From assembly GCF_024198255.1 (NCBI RefSeq), contig NZ_JAJVKW010000001.1, positions 744,001-808,000 on the forward strand: a DNA stretch of 64,000 nt, written 5' to 3'. Below are positions 7,265-16,262 of this stretch, piece after piece. The position numbers and the translations under genes are program-made. A model generated the notes under the pieces. That model saw nothing but the letters and a program-made list of their open reading frames with translations, did not search any database and was not told the DNA's origin. Origin of the DNA: Myxococcus guangdongensis. GTDB taxonomy: Bacteria; Myxococcota; Myxococcia; Myxococcales; Myxococcaceae. How positions within the stretch are numbered: position 1 is the stretch's first letter; each line of letters begins with the position of its first letter.

Positions 7265-8862
7265 TGGGCCGCCGGAACGACAAGGGTGGCAAGGGCGAGC
7301 CGAGGCGCTCCTCCCCCTGGCGCCGCGACGACTGCGGCCCGTGGGACTTGAGCTGCGAGGAGGCCGAGGAGTTCTCACGATGGCTCCACCGAGAGGTGGA
7401 GGAGGCCCGGGCCCAGGGACAGGGCGGGCAGTGGGCGAGCGATGACTCCGCGTCGGACAAGCGTCCGGGCTGGGGGCGACGTCCATCCGGAGGTTGGGGG
7501 AAGCATCCCCGGCACGAGCACATCGAGCGGTGGAGGCGACACCACCAGGCGCACTGGAGCCACTGGCGCATGAGCCGGCTGGGCCACTTCGTGCGGGCCC
7601 GGCTGCACCGGCGCCTGTTCATGTGGTTCGGGTTGACCATCTCCCTGACGGGCCTGGTGGTGGGCCTGGTGTTCAACATCGTCGGGGGCACCACCTGGAA
7701 GCAGGAGATGGTCCGGCTCAAGAACTTCGCGAGCCACCGCTTCGAGGAGGTCTGGGACGAGCCCGCGCGCAGGGAGGCGCTGGCGCAGTCCGTGGCCCGG
7801 GATCTGGACATCGACGTGGAGCTGAAGGACGCGTCGGGCAAGCTGCTCGTGCTGGCCGGAGGGCTGTGCAACAGCACGGAGATGTCCCTCCCCGTGGTGC
7901 GCGGAGACACCACGCTGGGACAGGTGCGACTGTGCTACGGGAGCGAGCGCGCCAAGAACAAGATGAAGTTGATCCTCCCGCTGGTCGCCGCGTGCCTCAT
8001 GTTGTGGATGGCCTCCGGGAAGATGGCGCGCAGGCTGGCCAAGCCCGTGGATGCGCTGGTGCAGGCCACCAAGGCGCTGGGCGCTGGACGGCTCGACGCT
8101 CGCGCCGAGGTCCTCCCCCACGCGACGGGTGAGTTCACGGTGCTGGCGGTCGCCTTCAACGACATGGCGGGGCGCATCGAGAAGCAGGTGGCGGACCAAC
8201 GCGAGCTGCTCGCGGCGGTGTCCCACGAGCTGCGCACGCCGCTGGCGCGGATGCGCGTGCTGACGGAGCTCCTGCGCGACGGCGGGGGGAATCCCAAGAC
8301 GTTGGACCAGGTGGACCGCGAGGTGGTGGAGCTGGACGCGCTGGTGGGCGAGCTGCTCGCGAGCTCGCGGCTGGACTTCGGACAGCTCACGCCCCGGGTG
8401 CTGGACGGGCGCACGCTGGCGAGTCAGGCGCTGGAGCGCGCGGGGTTGTCGTCTGATTTGCTCGACTCGGAGTTGCCGGAGGCGGTGCTGGTGGGCGACG
8501 CGACGCTGCTGGGGCGTGCGCTGGCCAACCTGCTGGACAACGCGCGCAAGCACGGCGGCGGCGCGAGCACCCTGCGGGTGGAGGAGCGCGAAGAAGACAT
8601 GTGCTTCTGCGTGGAGGACCGGGGCCCGGGGCTCCTGCCGGGTGAGGAGGAGCGCGTCTTCCAGCCCTTCTACCGGAAGGACCGGGGCGGAGAGGCCCGT
8701 GAGGCGGGCTCGCTGGGGCTGGGGCTCGCGCTGGTGCAGCGCATCGCGAAGGCGCACGGCGGCGAGACGTTCGCGGAGAACCGCGAGGGCGGCGGCGCGC
8801 GCGTGGGCTTCACGGTGAAGAAGGCGGGGCCGCCGGGCGCGCTGGAGCTGCCGGCGGCGTAG
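7264..8862 (+). CDS. Membrane sensor histidine kinase partnered with the preceding regulator
   Basis: 532 residues. An unusual N-terminal cytoplasmic stretch of about 118 residues, rich in Arg/Trp/His, precedes TM1 (about 119-141, LFMWFGLTISLTGLVVGLVF). A short periplasmic sensor of about 95 residues follows, then TM2 (about 237-253), HAMP, HisKA with His321 in AAVSHELRTPLARM, and the ATPase domain with N-box NLLDNARKHG (N422, N426) and G-boxes DRGPGLLPGEE and GSLGLGLALVQRIAKAHGGE. CpxA-like arrangement. The long N-terminal extension before TM1 is longer than in CpxA. The stop codon sits inside a hairpin shared with the convergent cupredoxin gene. Confidence 0.92.
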   Translation: MGRRNDKGGKGEPRRSSPWRRDDCGPWDLSCEEAEEFSRWLHREVEEARAQGQGGQWASDDSASDKRPGWGRRPSGGWGKHPRHEHIERWRRHHQAHWSHWRMSRLGHFVRARLHRRLFMWFGLTISLTGLVVGLVFNIVGGTTWKQEMVRLKNFASHRFEEVWDEPARREALAQSVARDLDIDVELKDASGKLLVLAGGLCNSTEMSLPVVRGDTTLGQVRLCYGSERAKNKMKLILPLVAACLMLWMASGKMARRLAKPVDALVQATKALGAGRLDARAEVLPHATGEFTVLAVAFNDMAGRIEKQVADQRELLAAVSHELRTPLARMRVLTELLRDGGGNPKTLDQVDREVVELDALVGELLASSRLDFGQLTPRVLDGRTLASQALERAGLSSDLLDSELPEAVLVGDATLLGRALANLLDNARKHGGGASTLRVEEREEDMCFCVEDRGPGLLPGEEERVFQPFYRKDRGGEAREAGSLGLGLALVQRIAKAHGGETFAENREGGGARVGFTVKKAGPPGALELPAA

Positions 8863-8877
8863 GCCTGTCGGCCCTAC
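8859..8877. terminator. Short shared hairpin containing both convergent stop codons
   Basis: GTAGGCC (8859-8865), loop TGTC, GGCCCTAC (8870-8877); the right arm has one bulged C. The kinase stop TAG (8860-8862) and the complement of the lipoprotein stop (8874-8876) both lie in the stem. Bidirectional terminator candidate. Confidence 0.45.
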
Positions 8878-9713
8878 TTCTTCGCGGACGCGTCCTCGGC
8901 GGTGAACGCGAAGGCGACGGTGGCCGGCGCGTCGTCCTTCACCGTGACTTCGGCGCTCTTCGTGCCGAACGTCTCGTGCCAGGCCTCCAGGGTGTACGTG
9001 CCCGCGGGCAGGCCCTGAATCGTGAAGGTGCCGTCCTCGCCCGTGGTGGCGAAGAACGGGTTCGGGTTGCTCACCACGAACGCGGTCATCCACGGGTGCA
9101 CGTCGCACTTGAGCTTCAGCACGTCATCCGCGGCGGGCACGGACTTCTGCACCGGCGCGCCCGAGGGCGGCTGGGCCACGTTGAAGGCCGACTTGGTGCC
9201 CACCACGCCGCGCACGTTGTGCAGCGTGCCGTCGCTGTTCTTGAAGACGACGGGCTGCCCCGCCACCGCGCCCTGCACGCGCGGCACGTAGGTGCACTTC
9301 GACTGGTCCACCACCACCGGCTCCGTCGGCACGGCGGAAGCCCCCGCCACCGCGCCACGCACGCGCACCAGCACGTTGCGCAGCTTGCCGTCCTTCACCA
9401 GCACCGCTTCGTCCTTGGACGCCCGCCCCTCACAGGCCGGGTCGCTGCTCGGCGGCAGGTCCGCCGCGGCCGGCGCCGTGCCCGTGAAAGTCACCGTGCC
9501 CTTCACCTCGCCCTTGCCCACGGCGACGTTCGTCGTCTGGCCCGGCGCCTGGATGGGCGTGGCCGCGTGTGGCGCCTTCTCCTCGGGTGCGCGCGCCGCC
9601 TCGGCGGGCGCGGCGGGCGGAGGCGTGGCCGGGGCCTCCTCCTTCTTGCAAGCGGGCAGGGCCAACAGCCCCGCGGCTCCCAGCATCGACAGGCCGAGCG
9701 TGCGCAGCGTCAT
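8874..9713 (-). CDS. Cupredoxin-like lipoprotein with regulatory beta-sandwich domain
   Basis: 279 residues from ATG 9713 (GAGGAGA upstream). The signal peptide ends in LLALPAC (Cys22), followed by an Ala/Pro/Glu linker, so it is a periplasm-facing lipoprotein. The middle contains VVFKNSDGTLHNVRGV and LKCDVHPWM: one His, then Cys-x2-His-x2-Met, the ligand order of a type 1 copper site. The C-terminus (GEDGTFTIQGLPAGTYTLEA) is a carboxypeptidase-regulatory-like/SpaA-type beta sandwich. Last gene of a minus-strand set with an ABC exporter and heme O synthase, so a role in respiratory electron transfer or copper delivery to an oxidase is plausible. Copper binding is inferred from the residues only. 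Confidence 0.75.
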   Translation of the reverse strand: MTLRTLGLSMLGAAGLLALPACKKEEAPATPPPAAPAEAARAPEEKAPHAATPIQAPGQTTNVAVGKGEVKGTVTFTGTAPAAADLPPSSDPACEGRASKDEAVLVKDGKLRNVLVRVRGAVAGASAVPTEPVVVDQSKCTYVPRVQGAVAGQPVVFKNSDGTLHNVRGVVGTKSAFNVAQPPSGAPVQKSVPAADDVLKLKCDVHPWMTAFVVSNPNPFFATTGEDGTFTIQGLPAGTYTLEAWHETFGTKSAEVTVKDDAPATVAFAFTAEDASAKK

Positions 9714-9796
9714 GTGCCATCTCCTCGGTGAACCAGTACTTCGTCCGCGCTCCCTCGTAGTCAAAGGACGCGAACCTGTCCAACGGCCCGTCCGCG

Positions 9797-10654
9797 CTAT
9801 TCGCGCCGGCTGACGCTCACCGCCGCCAGCCCCAGGAACACCGTCGCGAACGCCAGCAGCACCGGCACCTCCCAGCCCGCGCCGGACAGGGGCGAGCCCA
9901 CCGCCACGGACGCCTCGGCACCGTACAGCGCGCGCCGCACGCCCTCCACCGAGAAGCGCATCGGGTTGAGCACCATCACCCACGACAGCCAGGTGTCCGC
10001 GCCCTTCAGCGGGAACATGGCCCCGGACAGCACCCACATGGGCAGCATCACGATGCTCATCACCGCGTGGTAGCCCGCGCTCGAGCGCACCCACCACGCC
10101 AGCGCCATGCCCATGCCTGTCAGCGCCAGCGCCGTCAGCACCATCACCGACACGAGCAGCGGCAGGTTCAGGGTGGCCGCGCTCACGCCCGCCAGCGGCG
10201 CCAGCAGCAGGAACAAGGACGCCTGCATCAGCGCGATCGCGGACGAGCCCAGCGCCTTGCCCAGCACCACCGCCAGCCGCGAGCCCGGCCCCGCGAGCAC
10301 CGCCTGGAGGAAGCCCTCGCGGCGGTCCTCGATGACCGTAATCGTGGCGAAGATGGCGCTGAACAGCAGCACCATGGTGACGACGCCCGGGAAGAAGAAC
10401 TGCTGGTAGCCCAGCCCCTGCGCGCCCTCGACGCGGAACGAACCCGCGAAGCCCGAGCCGATGACGAACCAGAACAGGATGGGCTGCGCCAGCGCGCCCA
10501 CGACGCGGCTGGGCTGACGGAAGAAGCGCACCACGTCGCGCGCCATCAGCACCCGCACCGTCGCCCACTGCAGGGCCAGCGTGCCCGGAGCATCCGGAGC
10601 CCGCGCGTCCTCGGCCACAGGGGGCGGCTGCGCGGTGGAAACCTCGGCGTTCAT
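9797..10654 (-). CDS. ABC-2 type transporter permease
   Basis: 285 residues with six hydrophobic segments in the ABC-2 pattern. It begins after a polar N-terminus (VLMARDVVRFFRQPSRVVGAL) and contains FGTITVIEDRREG-like sequence (actual residues FATITVIEDRREGFLQAVLA), the coupling-loop signature of ABC-2/DrrB permeases. The start codon overlaps the stop of the ATPase gene by 4 bases (ATGA), so the two subunits are co-translated and form one exporter. The substrate is not evident. Placement between ctaB and a cupredoxin suggests a role in cytochrome oxidase assembly or copper/heme handling, as for NosFY-like ABC systems; this is inference. Confidence 0.88.
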   Translation of the reverse strand: MNAEVSTAQPPPVAEDARAPDAPGTLALQWATVRVLMARDVVRFFRQPSRVVGALAQPILFWFVIGSGFAGSFRVEGAQGLGYQQFFFPGVVTMVLLFSAIFATITVIEDRREGFLQAVLAGPGSRLAVVLGKALGSSAIALMQASLFLLLAPLAGVSAATLNLPLLVSVMVLTALALTGMGMALAWWVRSSAGYHAVMSIVMLPMWVLSGAMFPLKGADTWLSWVMVLNPMRFSVEGVRRALYGAEASVAVGSPLSGAGWEVPVLLAFATVFLGLAAVSVSRRE

Positions 10655-11640
10655 CGGCGTCTCCTCGGCGCGGCCTCCACGGCCGGCACGTCGGCGCCCA
10701 GCGCGCGCCCGGTGAGCTGCAGGAACACATCCGCCAACGTGGGGCGGCGCAGCGCGACGGACGACATCCGCCCCGCCGGGAAGGACTCCACCAACCGGGG
10801 CACCAGCGCGTGGCCTTGCTGGGCCTCCACCTGCACCCGCCCCTCCACCACCTTCGCGTCCACGCCCAGCTTCTCGCGGACCTCCCGGGCCAGCGTCTCC
10901 GGCTCGAGCGCCTCCACGGTGAGGATGTCCCCGCCCATGCGCGCGGCCAGCGCGGCCGGCGTGTCACACGCCACGAGCTTCCCCGCGTCGAGCACCGCCA
11001 GCCGGTCGCACACCTCGGCCTCGTCGGCCCGGTGCGTGGTGAGCAGCACCGTCAGGCCCTCCGCGTCGCGCAGCCGCTTCAGGTGCGCCCAGAAGGTGCG
11101 GAAGGCGGCCTCGTCCAGGCCCTGCGTGGGCTCGTCCATCAGCACCACGCGCGGCTGGTGCACCAGCGCCCGCGCCAGCTCCAGCCGGCGGCGCATGCCT
11201 CCGGACCACGTGCCCACCCGCTCGTCGCCCCGGTCCAACAGGCCGATGAGTCCCAGCATCGACTCCACCCGCTCCCGGGCCCGCTCGCCCGTCAGCCCGT
11301 ACAGGCGGGCCCCGAGCATCAGGTTCTCCCGCGCGGTGAGCAGGTCATCCAGGCTGCCGCGCTGGAAGATGATGCCCATCTGCCGGCGCAGCGCCGGGTC
11401 GCTCAGCGACAGCTCGCGTCCGGCGAAGCGCACCTGCCCCGCGTCGGGCGCGAGCAGGCCGGCCAGAATCTGGAAGGTGGTGGACTTGCCGGCGCCGTTG
11501 GGGCCCAACAGGCCCAGGATTTCGCCGGACCGCACCGACAGCGTGAGGCCGTCCACGGCCACGCGGTCCTTGAACCGTCGGGTCAGTCCCTCGAGGTGGA
11601 GCAGCGCGGGTGGAGGGGTGTGAACCGAGGTATCAGGCAT
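10651..11640 (-). CDS. ABC transporter ATP-binding protein
   Basis: 329 residues. Walker A GPNGAGKST (about residue 47), Q-loop region GIIFQRGSLDDLL, ABC signature WSGGMRRRLELARAL (about 145), Walker B plus D-loop VVLMDEPTQGLD (about 167), and the H-loop in LLTTHRADEAEVCDRL. The C-terminal 100 residues resemble the regulatory extension of DrrA/CcmA-type ATPases (AALAARMGGD). It pairs with the overlapping ABC-2 permease and follows ctaB by 31 bases on the same strand, so the three genes are probably one operon. Confidence 0.92.
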   Translation of the reverse strand: MPDTSVHTPPPALLHLEGLTRRFKDRVAVDGLTLSVRSGEILGLLGPNGAGKSTTFQILAGLLAPDAGQVRFAGRELSLSDPALRRQMGIIFQRGSLDDLLTARENLMLGARLYGLTGERARERVESMLGLIGLLDRGDERVGTWSGGMRRRLELARALVHQPRVVLMDEPTQGLDEAAFRTFWAHLKRLRDAEGLTVLLTTHRADEAEVCDRLAVLDAGKLVACDTPAALAARMGGDILTVEALEPETLAREVREKLGVDAKVVEGRVQVEAQQGHALVPRLVESFPAGRMSSVALRRPTLADVFLQLTGRALGADVPAVEAAPRRRR

Positions 11641-11671
11641 GGGCGGACTTTCCGCCGGCTGCCCCGCGCAC

Positions 11672-12556
11672 CTAGCCGCGGGGAACGCGGTCCAGGCTCA
11701 GCGCCGCGAACAATCCGGTGAGGTAGATCAACGAAAAGAGAAACGTCTGGCGCGCCCAGGGCTTCCCCAGCCGGCGGAAGAACCCCCACGCCCCCACTCC
11801 CAGGAAGCTCAGCCCCAGGCACACCGCGGCCGCCAGGTACCAGGAGCCGGCGATGTGGAGCTGGAAGGGCAAGAGCGTCATGGGCACCAGCGCCACCAGG
11901 TAGAGGACGATCTGCGCGCGGCTGGACTCGTCGCCGTGCTCGATGGGCACCGACTTGAGGCCCGCCGCCGCGTACTCCTCCTTGCGGAACAGCGCGATGG
12001 CGATGAAGTGCGGCATCTGCCACAGGAAGAGGATGGCGAAGAGCGCGAAGCCGCCCGCGTCGATGCGGTCCGTCACCGCCGTCCAGCCCATCAGCGGGGG
12101 CAGCGCGCCCGGGACGGCGCCCACCAGCATGGCCACCGAGGTGCGCGCCTTGAGCGGCGTGTACGCCAGCACGTAGCTGAGCAGCGCGAGCAGGCCCAGC
12201 GCCGCCGTCAGCAGATTCGCGCCCAGGGCCAGCGCCGGCAGGGACACCGCCGCCAGGGAGATGCCGAACCACAGCGCCACCGCCGGCTCCATGCGTCCGG
12301 AGGGCAGCGGGCGGTTCTGGGTGCGCGCCATGAACTTGTCGCTGTGGCGCTCCCAGTAGCAGTTGAGCGCGTTGGCCGCGCCCACCGTGCCGGCCGTGGC
12401 CAGCAGCGTCACCAGGGCGTTGCCCGTGGACAGAGGACCTGGGGCCAGCCACATGCCGCCGGCCGTGGTGATGAGGACCAGGCTGGAGAGCCGGGGCTTC
12501 ATCAGGGAGATCAGGTCGGACGCGGTCGTCGACACGGACTCGGCACGCGCGATCAA
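11672..12556 (-). CDS. ctaB: Protoheme IX farnesyltransferase (heme O synthase)
   Basis: UbiA-superfamily membrane prenyltransferase that adds farnesyl to heme b, giving heme o for heme-copper oxidases. Motifs: entry region SLMKPRLSSLVLITTAGGMW, the Asp-rich substrate site NCYWERHSDKFMARTQNRPL (N-x3-E/D and D-x3-D type), and the second loop YTPLKARTSVAMLVGAVPGA. About nine hydrophobic helices. The start is uncertain: TTG at 12556 has GGAG 5 bases upstream and gives 294 residues, the usual family size; an open GTG at 12625 would add 23 residues without a binding site. First gene of the minus-strand set with the ABC exporter and cupredoxin. The roughly 290 bases upstream hold no gene. Confidence 0.88.
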   Translation of the reverse strand: MIARAESVSTTASDLISLMKPRLSSLVLITTAGGMWLAPGPLSTGNALVTLLATAGTVGAANALNCYWERHSDKFMARTQNRPLPSGRMEPAVALWFGISLAAVSLPALALGANLLTAALGLLALLSYVLAYTPLKARTSVAMLVGAVPGALPPLMGWTAVTDRIDAGGFALFAILFLWQMPHFIAIALFRKEEYAAAGLKSVPIEHGDESSRAQIVLYLVALVPMTLLPFQLHIAGSWYLAAAVCLGLSFLGVGAWGFFRRLGKPWARQTFLFSLIYLTGLFAALSLDRVPRG

Positions 12557-12844
12557 GCGGACTCCAGGGGAGAGCGTGACAGGGACGCTGCCGACGCGGG
12601 AACCGCCCTCCCATACAGGCACCACCGGGGGGTGGGCAAGGACACGTCACCGCGACGCGCCCGACACGAACGGCCGCCCGCCCTGCGCCACGGGGTGGCT
12701 CGGGTCCGGGTCCTCGTGTCCTGGAGAACGTGGGAAGGCAAACACCCGGGGCATAACCCCACTCGCGGGGGGCATCAACCCGGGCGCCCCGGGGCCGTGC
12801 GCGCCCTGCTGGCCGCGCGCATCAGCCCCGCTTGTAGGCCCCGC

Positions 12845-15217
12845 TCACCCCCCGGAGAGGGAGCGCGCCGCGGTGGCGTGCTCGCCGCTCGGGTCGCGCT
12901 TGAGGTACTCCTGCGCCAGCATCTTCGCCTTGGGCCCCTGCTTGGCGTCCTTGGAGAGCAGCGTGGCGTAGAAGTAGTACGCCGGGGAGAAGGCCTCGTC
13001 GGCGTTGAGGGCGCGCTGGTACGTCTCGTCCGCCTTCGCCGCGTCGCCCTTGCCCTGGTAGACGCGCGCCAGCTCCGTGAGCGCAATCGCCGAGCGCTCG
13101 GGCTGGCCGACGAACTCCTGGCTCGCCTTCTCCAGCTGCGTCTGCGCGTTCGTCCAGTCGGAGCGCTCACGGTAGATGGCGCCCATGGCCAGGCGGGCCT
13201 CGGGGTTCTTCGCCTTGGGGTCCTTCACCGCGCGCTCGTACTGCTTGAGCGCGTCATCCAGCTTGCCCTGGCGGCGCAAGGCGTTGCCCAGCATGACCAC
13301 CAGCTTGGGACTGTCGCCCATCGTCTTGAGGGCCGTCTGGAGCGCCTCGGCGGCTTCCTTCTCGCCGCCCTGCTTGCCCATGAGGGCCTTGGCCAGCTCG
13401 ACGTGGAACTGGGCGCGCGAGCCGTCCACGCGGATGGCCTTGCGGATCTCCTCGGCGGCCAGGTCGAAGTTGCCCTCGGTGAGCAACCGGCGGCCCTTGA
13501 TGAGGTGCAGGTCCGGGTTCTGCTTGTCGAGCGTGAAGCCCGTCTCCTCGCTCTTGAGCATCTCCGCGCGCGCCTTCTGCGCGTCCAGCGGCACGCCCGT
13601 GGCCTCCACCAGCTTCTGCTGCGTGTCCGGCTTCTCGTTGGGCAGCGCCGCGGAGACGCGGCTGACCAGCAGCGAGCGCGCCATGTGCGCGGCGGCGAGC
13701 TGACGGGGCGACGGCGGCGGCTCGGCGTCCAGCAGCTTCTTCAGCATGGACTGGACCATGGGGTAGTTGGGCGCGTCCTGGTCCAGCATCAAGAGGGAGC
13801 GACCCAAGAGCGACTCCGGGTGGTCCTTCTCGTAGCGCAGGGCCAGGTCGTAGTTCTTCCAGGCCGTGTTGTCCTGGCCCAGCCGGCGGTACACCGCGCC
13901 CAGGCCCGAGTAGATGCGCGGGTCGTCCGGCGCGAGCACCTGGGCGCGCTCCAGCGAGTCGCGGCCGCGGTCCAGGTCACCGGCGTTCATCTGGATGAGG
14001 CCGAGCGTCAGGTAGAGCAGCGAGCTGGAGCGCCCCTGGGCGTCCAGGCCCTTCACCGTCTCCTCCAGCTTGCCCAGGGCCTCCTTGCCCTTGCCACCGT
14101 AGGTCTGCACGAGCGCCTCGGCCGCGATGAGCTGCGAGCTGACGTCGCCCGCCTTCATGCCCGCGGCCAGGTGCTCCTCGGCGCGGCGGCGCGCTTCGTC
14201 GCCGCCACCGTGCTCGCCCCAGCGGATGGCGTAGGCGTACGCCAGGTAGCCATGGGCCAGGCCGGAGTCGGAGTTCACCTCCAGCGCCTTGTCGGCCTCC
14301 TCACACGCCTTCTTGTAGCTGTCGAAGGAGTCGCGCTTGAGCAGCTCCGCGGACGCCTCCAGGTGCTTCTTCAGCTCCCGGGCGACGTTGCGGGTGTGCC
14401 GCGTGTACATCATGTAGCCGGGGATGAAGAGCACCAGGGCGCCCAACAGCGCCACCGTCACCCACTTGCCCTTGCCCCCACCCTGCTGCGAGTTGCGGCG
14501 GCCACGGGGCGAGTCGTCCTCGTCGTCGTCCTCGACCTCGTCCGCCACCACCGGCTGCGGGCGGCGGGGCTGGGCCGGGGCCTGGCGCTGGGCGGCCGGC
14601 TCGGCGCGCACCGGCGCCGAAGGACCCGAGGGCGCGCGCGGCGTGGCCGCGGGCTTGGGCGTGGCGACAGGCTCGGAGGTGCCCGCGGTGGCGGCGACGC
14701 CACTGGCCAGCGACGCGGCGGACTGCTGCGTGGCGGTGGGCGCGAGCACGGGCGGCGCGGCGACGGGCGCCGGGGGCGCGGCCGGACGCGGCGGGTCGAT
14801 CTTGTGCTGCTGGAGCAGCGTGACGGTGTCCGGATCTCCCGGGTCCACGCTGTAGGCCTTGAGGAGGTTCGCCTTGCCGGGCTCGGCTTCACCCGTCTTC
14901 AGCTGGAGGGCGCCGGCCATGCGCAGCGCGCCCTTGTCCTCGGGTTGGACCTGGAGCGCGCCGAGCGCCTCTTCCAGGGCCTTCTTGTCCTTGCCCTGCT
15001 CCGCGTACACGCGGGCGAGCAACAGGCGAGGGTCGGCAGCGTTCGGGTGCGCCTTGACGCCCTTCTTGCAGACGACCATCGCCTCCATGAAGCGGCCCAT
15101 GCTCAGGTACGCTTCGGCTAGAGGCTTGTAGGCGGCGGACGAGGGATCGGAAGCGAACGCGTGTTCGAGCTTCGCGAGCTCTGCCGGGCTCAACGTCTTC
15201 GAAGGGGAGGTAGACAT
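12845..15217 (-). CDS. Large membrane-anchored TPR-repeat protein
   Basis: 790 residues from ATG 15217 (MSTSPSKTLSPAELAKLEHA). An N-terminal TPR block (about 10-130; AYKPLAEAYLSMGRFMEAMV, DPRLLLARVYAEQGKDKKAL) is followed by a long Pro/Ala-rich disordered linker and an acidic DDEDD patch. One transmembrane segment lies near 251-271 (WVTVALLGALVLFIPGYMMY), then many TPR units to the C-terminus (DPRIYSGLGAVYRRLGQDNT, GNFDLAAEEIRKAIRVDGSR). It would place one TPR array in the cytoplasm and the larger one outside the inner membrane. Such proteins scaffold complexes; the partner is not known. No strong Shine-Dalgarno is visible. Divergent from the tRNA-Ala unit. Confidence 0.85.
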   Translation of the reverse strand: MSTSPSKTLSPAELAKLEHAFASDPSSAAYKPLAEAYLSMGRFMEAMVVCKKGVKAHPNAADPRLLLARVYAEQGKDKKALEEALGALQVQPEDKGALRMAGALQLKTGEAEPGKANLLKAYSVDPGDPDTVTLLQQHKIDPPRPAAPPAPVAAPPVLAPTATQQSAASLASGVAATAGTSEPVATPKPAATPRAPSGPSAPVRAEPAAQRQAPAQPRRPQPVVADEVEDDDEDDSPRGRRNSQQGGGKGKWVTVALLGALVLFIPGYMMYTRHTRNVARELKKHLEASAELLKRDSFDSYKKACEEADKALEVNSDSGLAHGYLAYAYAIRWGEHGGGDEARRRAEEHLAAGMKAGDVSSQLIAAEALVQTYGGKGKEALGKLEETVKGLDAQGRSSSLLYLTLGLIQMNAGDLDRGRDSLERAQVLAPDDPRIYSGLGAVYRRLGQDNTAWKNYDLALRYEKDHPESLLGRSLLMLDQDAPNYPMVQSMLKKLLDAEPPPSPRQLAAAHMARSLLVSRVSAALPNEKPDTQQKLVEATGVPLDAQKARAEMLKSEETGFTLDKQNPDLHLIKGRRLLTEGNFDLAAEEIRKAIRVDGSRAQFHVELAKALMGKQGGEKEAAEALQTALKTMGDSPKLVVMLGNALRRQGKLDDALKQYERAVKDPKAKNPEARLAMGAIYRERSDWTNAQTQLEKASQEFVGQPERSAIALTELARVYQGKGDAAKADETYQRALNADEAFSPAYYFYATLLSKDAKQGPKAKMLAQEYLKRDPSGEHATAARSLSGG

Positions 15218-15326
15218 TACCGGGGGGAGGGACACCGGGCGGAAAGGGTACGCCTGAGAAGAGGGGTTTTTATGGCATCCGCTGCGCGGCACGTCAATCG
15301 CACGGATGAGACCCGAAGGCTTGCGC

Positions 15327-15355
15327 TTGACAGCAGGGAAGGGGTCCGGTACTAG
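15327..15355 (+). promoter_or_regulatory. Sigma-70-type promoter of tRNA-Ala
   Basis: TTGACA (15327-15332), 17-base spacer, TACTAG (15350-15355). The -35 is perfect and the spacing optimal. The tRNA begins 56 bases after the -10 box, leaving a short leader to be processed. Confidence 0.75.
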
Positions 15356-15410
15356 CCCGTTCACCTTCGGCGGCCCAAAACGCCAAGGCGCAGCACGCAG
15401 GGCCCGTTGT

Positions 15411-15486
<76 letters not shown>

Positions 15487-15497
15487 TGCAGCAAACG

Positions 15498-15527
15498 AAG
15501 GGCCTCACGGGAAACCGTGAGGCCCTT
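15498..15527 (+). terminator. Strong intrinsic terminator of tRNA-Ala
   Basis: 13-bp perfect stem (15498-15510 with 15515-15527, core GGGCCTCACGG), a GAAA tetraloop, and a short T-run, 11 bases after the tRNA CCA end. Confidence 0.85.
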
Positions 15528-15592
15528 TGCATTTGGGGCATTTCGAGCAACTGCCGAATTGCAAAGCAGGCGGGCTTTGTTATCCGGAGCCG

Positions 15593-16201
15593 ATGACTGA
15601 CCCGTCCGCCTCCCTGTCGTTCTTCGCGCGGTTCTGGCTCGCCTGGCTCTGCTTCTGGCGCTGCCTCGTCTCCGGAGACTTCGCCCGCGCCGTGCTTCCG
15701 GCCAGCCGGGCCTACGACGCCGGACAGCTGAACCTGCTCCCCTCCGGTGAGGCCACGCCCGCCCCCCCGGCCCCGGCGGTGAAGCCCCCCGAGCCGCCCC
15801 CCGCCCTGCCGCCCGAGCGCGAGCACGCCAGCGCCCTGACGCTGCTGGCGATGCTGCAGCGGGAGGGGCGGCTGGTGGACTTCCTCCAGGAGAACGTGGC
15901 CGCCTACTCGGACGCCGAGGTGGGGGCCGCGTGCCGCACCGTCCATGAGGGGTGCCGCAAGGTGCTCGGCCAGTACTTCACCGTGAAGCCGGTGCTGCCC
16001 GAGTCGGAGGGCGCGTCGGTGACGGTGCCCGCGGGCTTCGACGCCCAGCGCATCCGCCTCACCGGCAACGTGACGGGCACCCCGCCCCACACCGGGGCGC
16101 TGCGCCACCATGGTTGGGTGACGACGGAAGTGAAGTTCCCGGCGGTGAGCACCGCCATGGACCCGCGAGTGCTTGCTCCGGCGGAAGTCGAGCTCGCCTG
16201 A
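15593..16201 (+). CDS. DUF2760 protein of an Hsp70 cassette
   Basis: 202 residues from ATG 15593 (GGAG 5 bases upstream). The N-terminus has a Trp/Phe-rich hydrophobic helix (FFARFWLAWLCFWRCLVSG), then a Pro/Ala linker (about 45-78), then a compact domain: ASALTLLAMLQREGRLVDFL, AAYSDAEVGAACRTVHEGCR, KVLGQYFTVKPVLPE, GVTTEVKFP-like end. This matches the DUF2760 pattern (Leu-rich helix, Arg-x-x-H-x-x-C-R). Function unknown. It is directly followed (61 bases) by an Hsp70-like gene and then a second, so it is a likely partner or cofactor of these chaperones. The hydrophobic helix may tether the system to the membrane (inference). Confidence 0.8.
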   Translation: MTDPSASLSFFARFWLAWLCFWRCLVSGDFARAVLPASRAYDAGQLNLLPSGEATPAPPAPAVKPPEPPPALPPEREHASALTLLAMLQREGRLVDFLQENVAAYSDAEVGAACRTVHEGCRKVLGQYFTVKPVLPESEGASVTVPAGFDAQRIRLTGNVTGTPPHTGALRHHGWVTTEVKFPAVSTAMDPRVLAPAEVELA

Positions 16202-16262
16202 GCGTCACCCGGCGGACAGGCAGACCGGACAAAAGGGAGCCCCCCAGGAGTTCAAGCCCGAT

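Noticed and set aside
11639..15121. 1160-residue plus-strand open frame
   Set aside because: It is the shadow of ctaB and the TPR gene. Composition is Arg/Gly/Leu/His repeats with no family feature, while the minus frames have clear motifs.
15272..15290. Sigma-54-like TGGCA/GC spacing upstream of the TPR gene and tRNA
   Set aside because: The -12 part is poor, and a much better sigma-70 promoter serves the tRNA; no activator site or other support.
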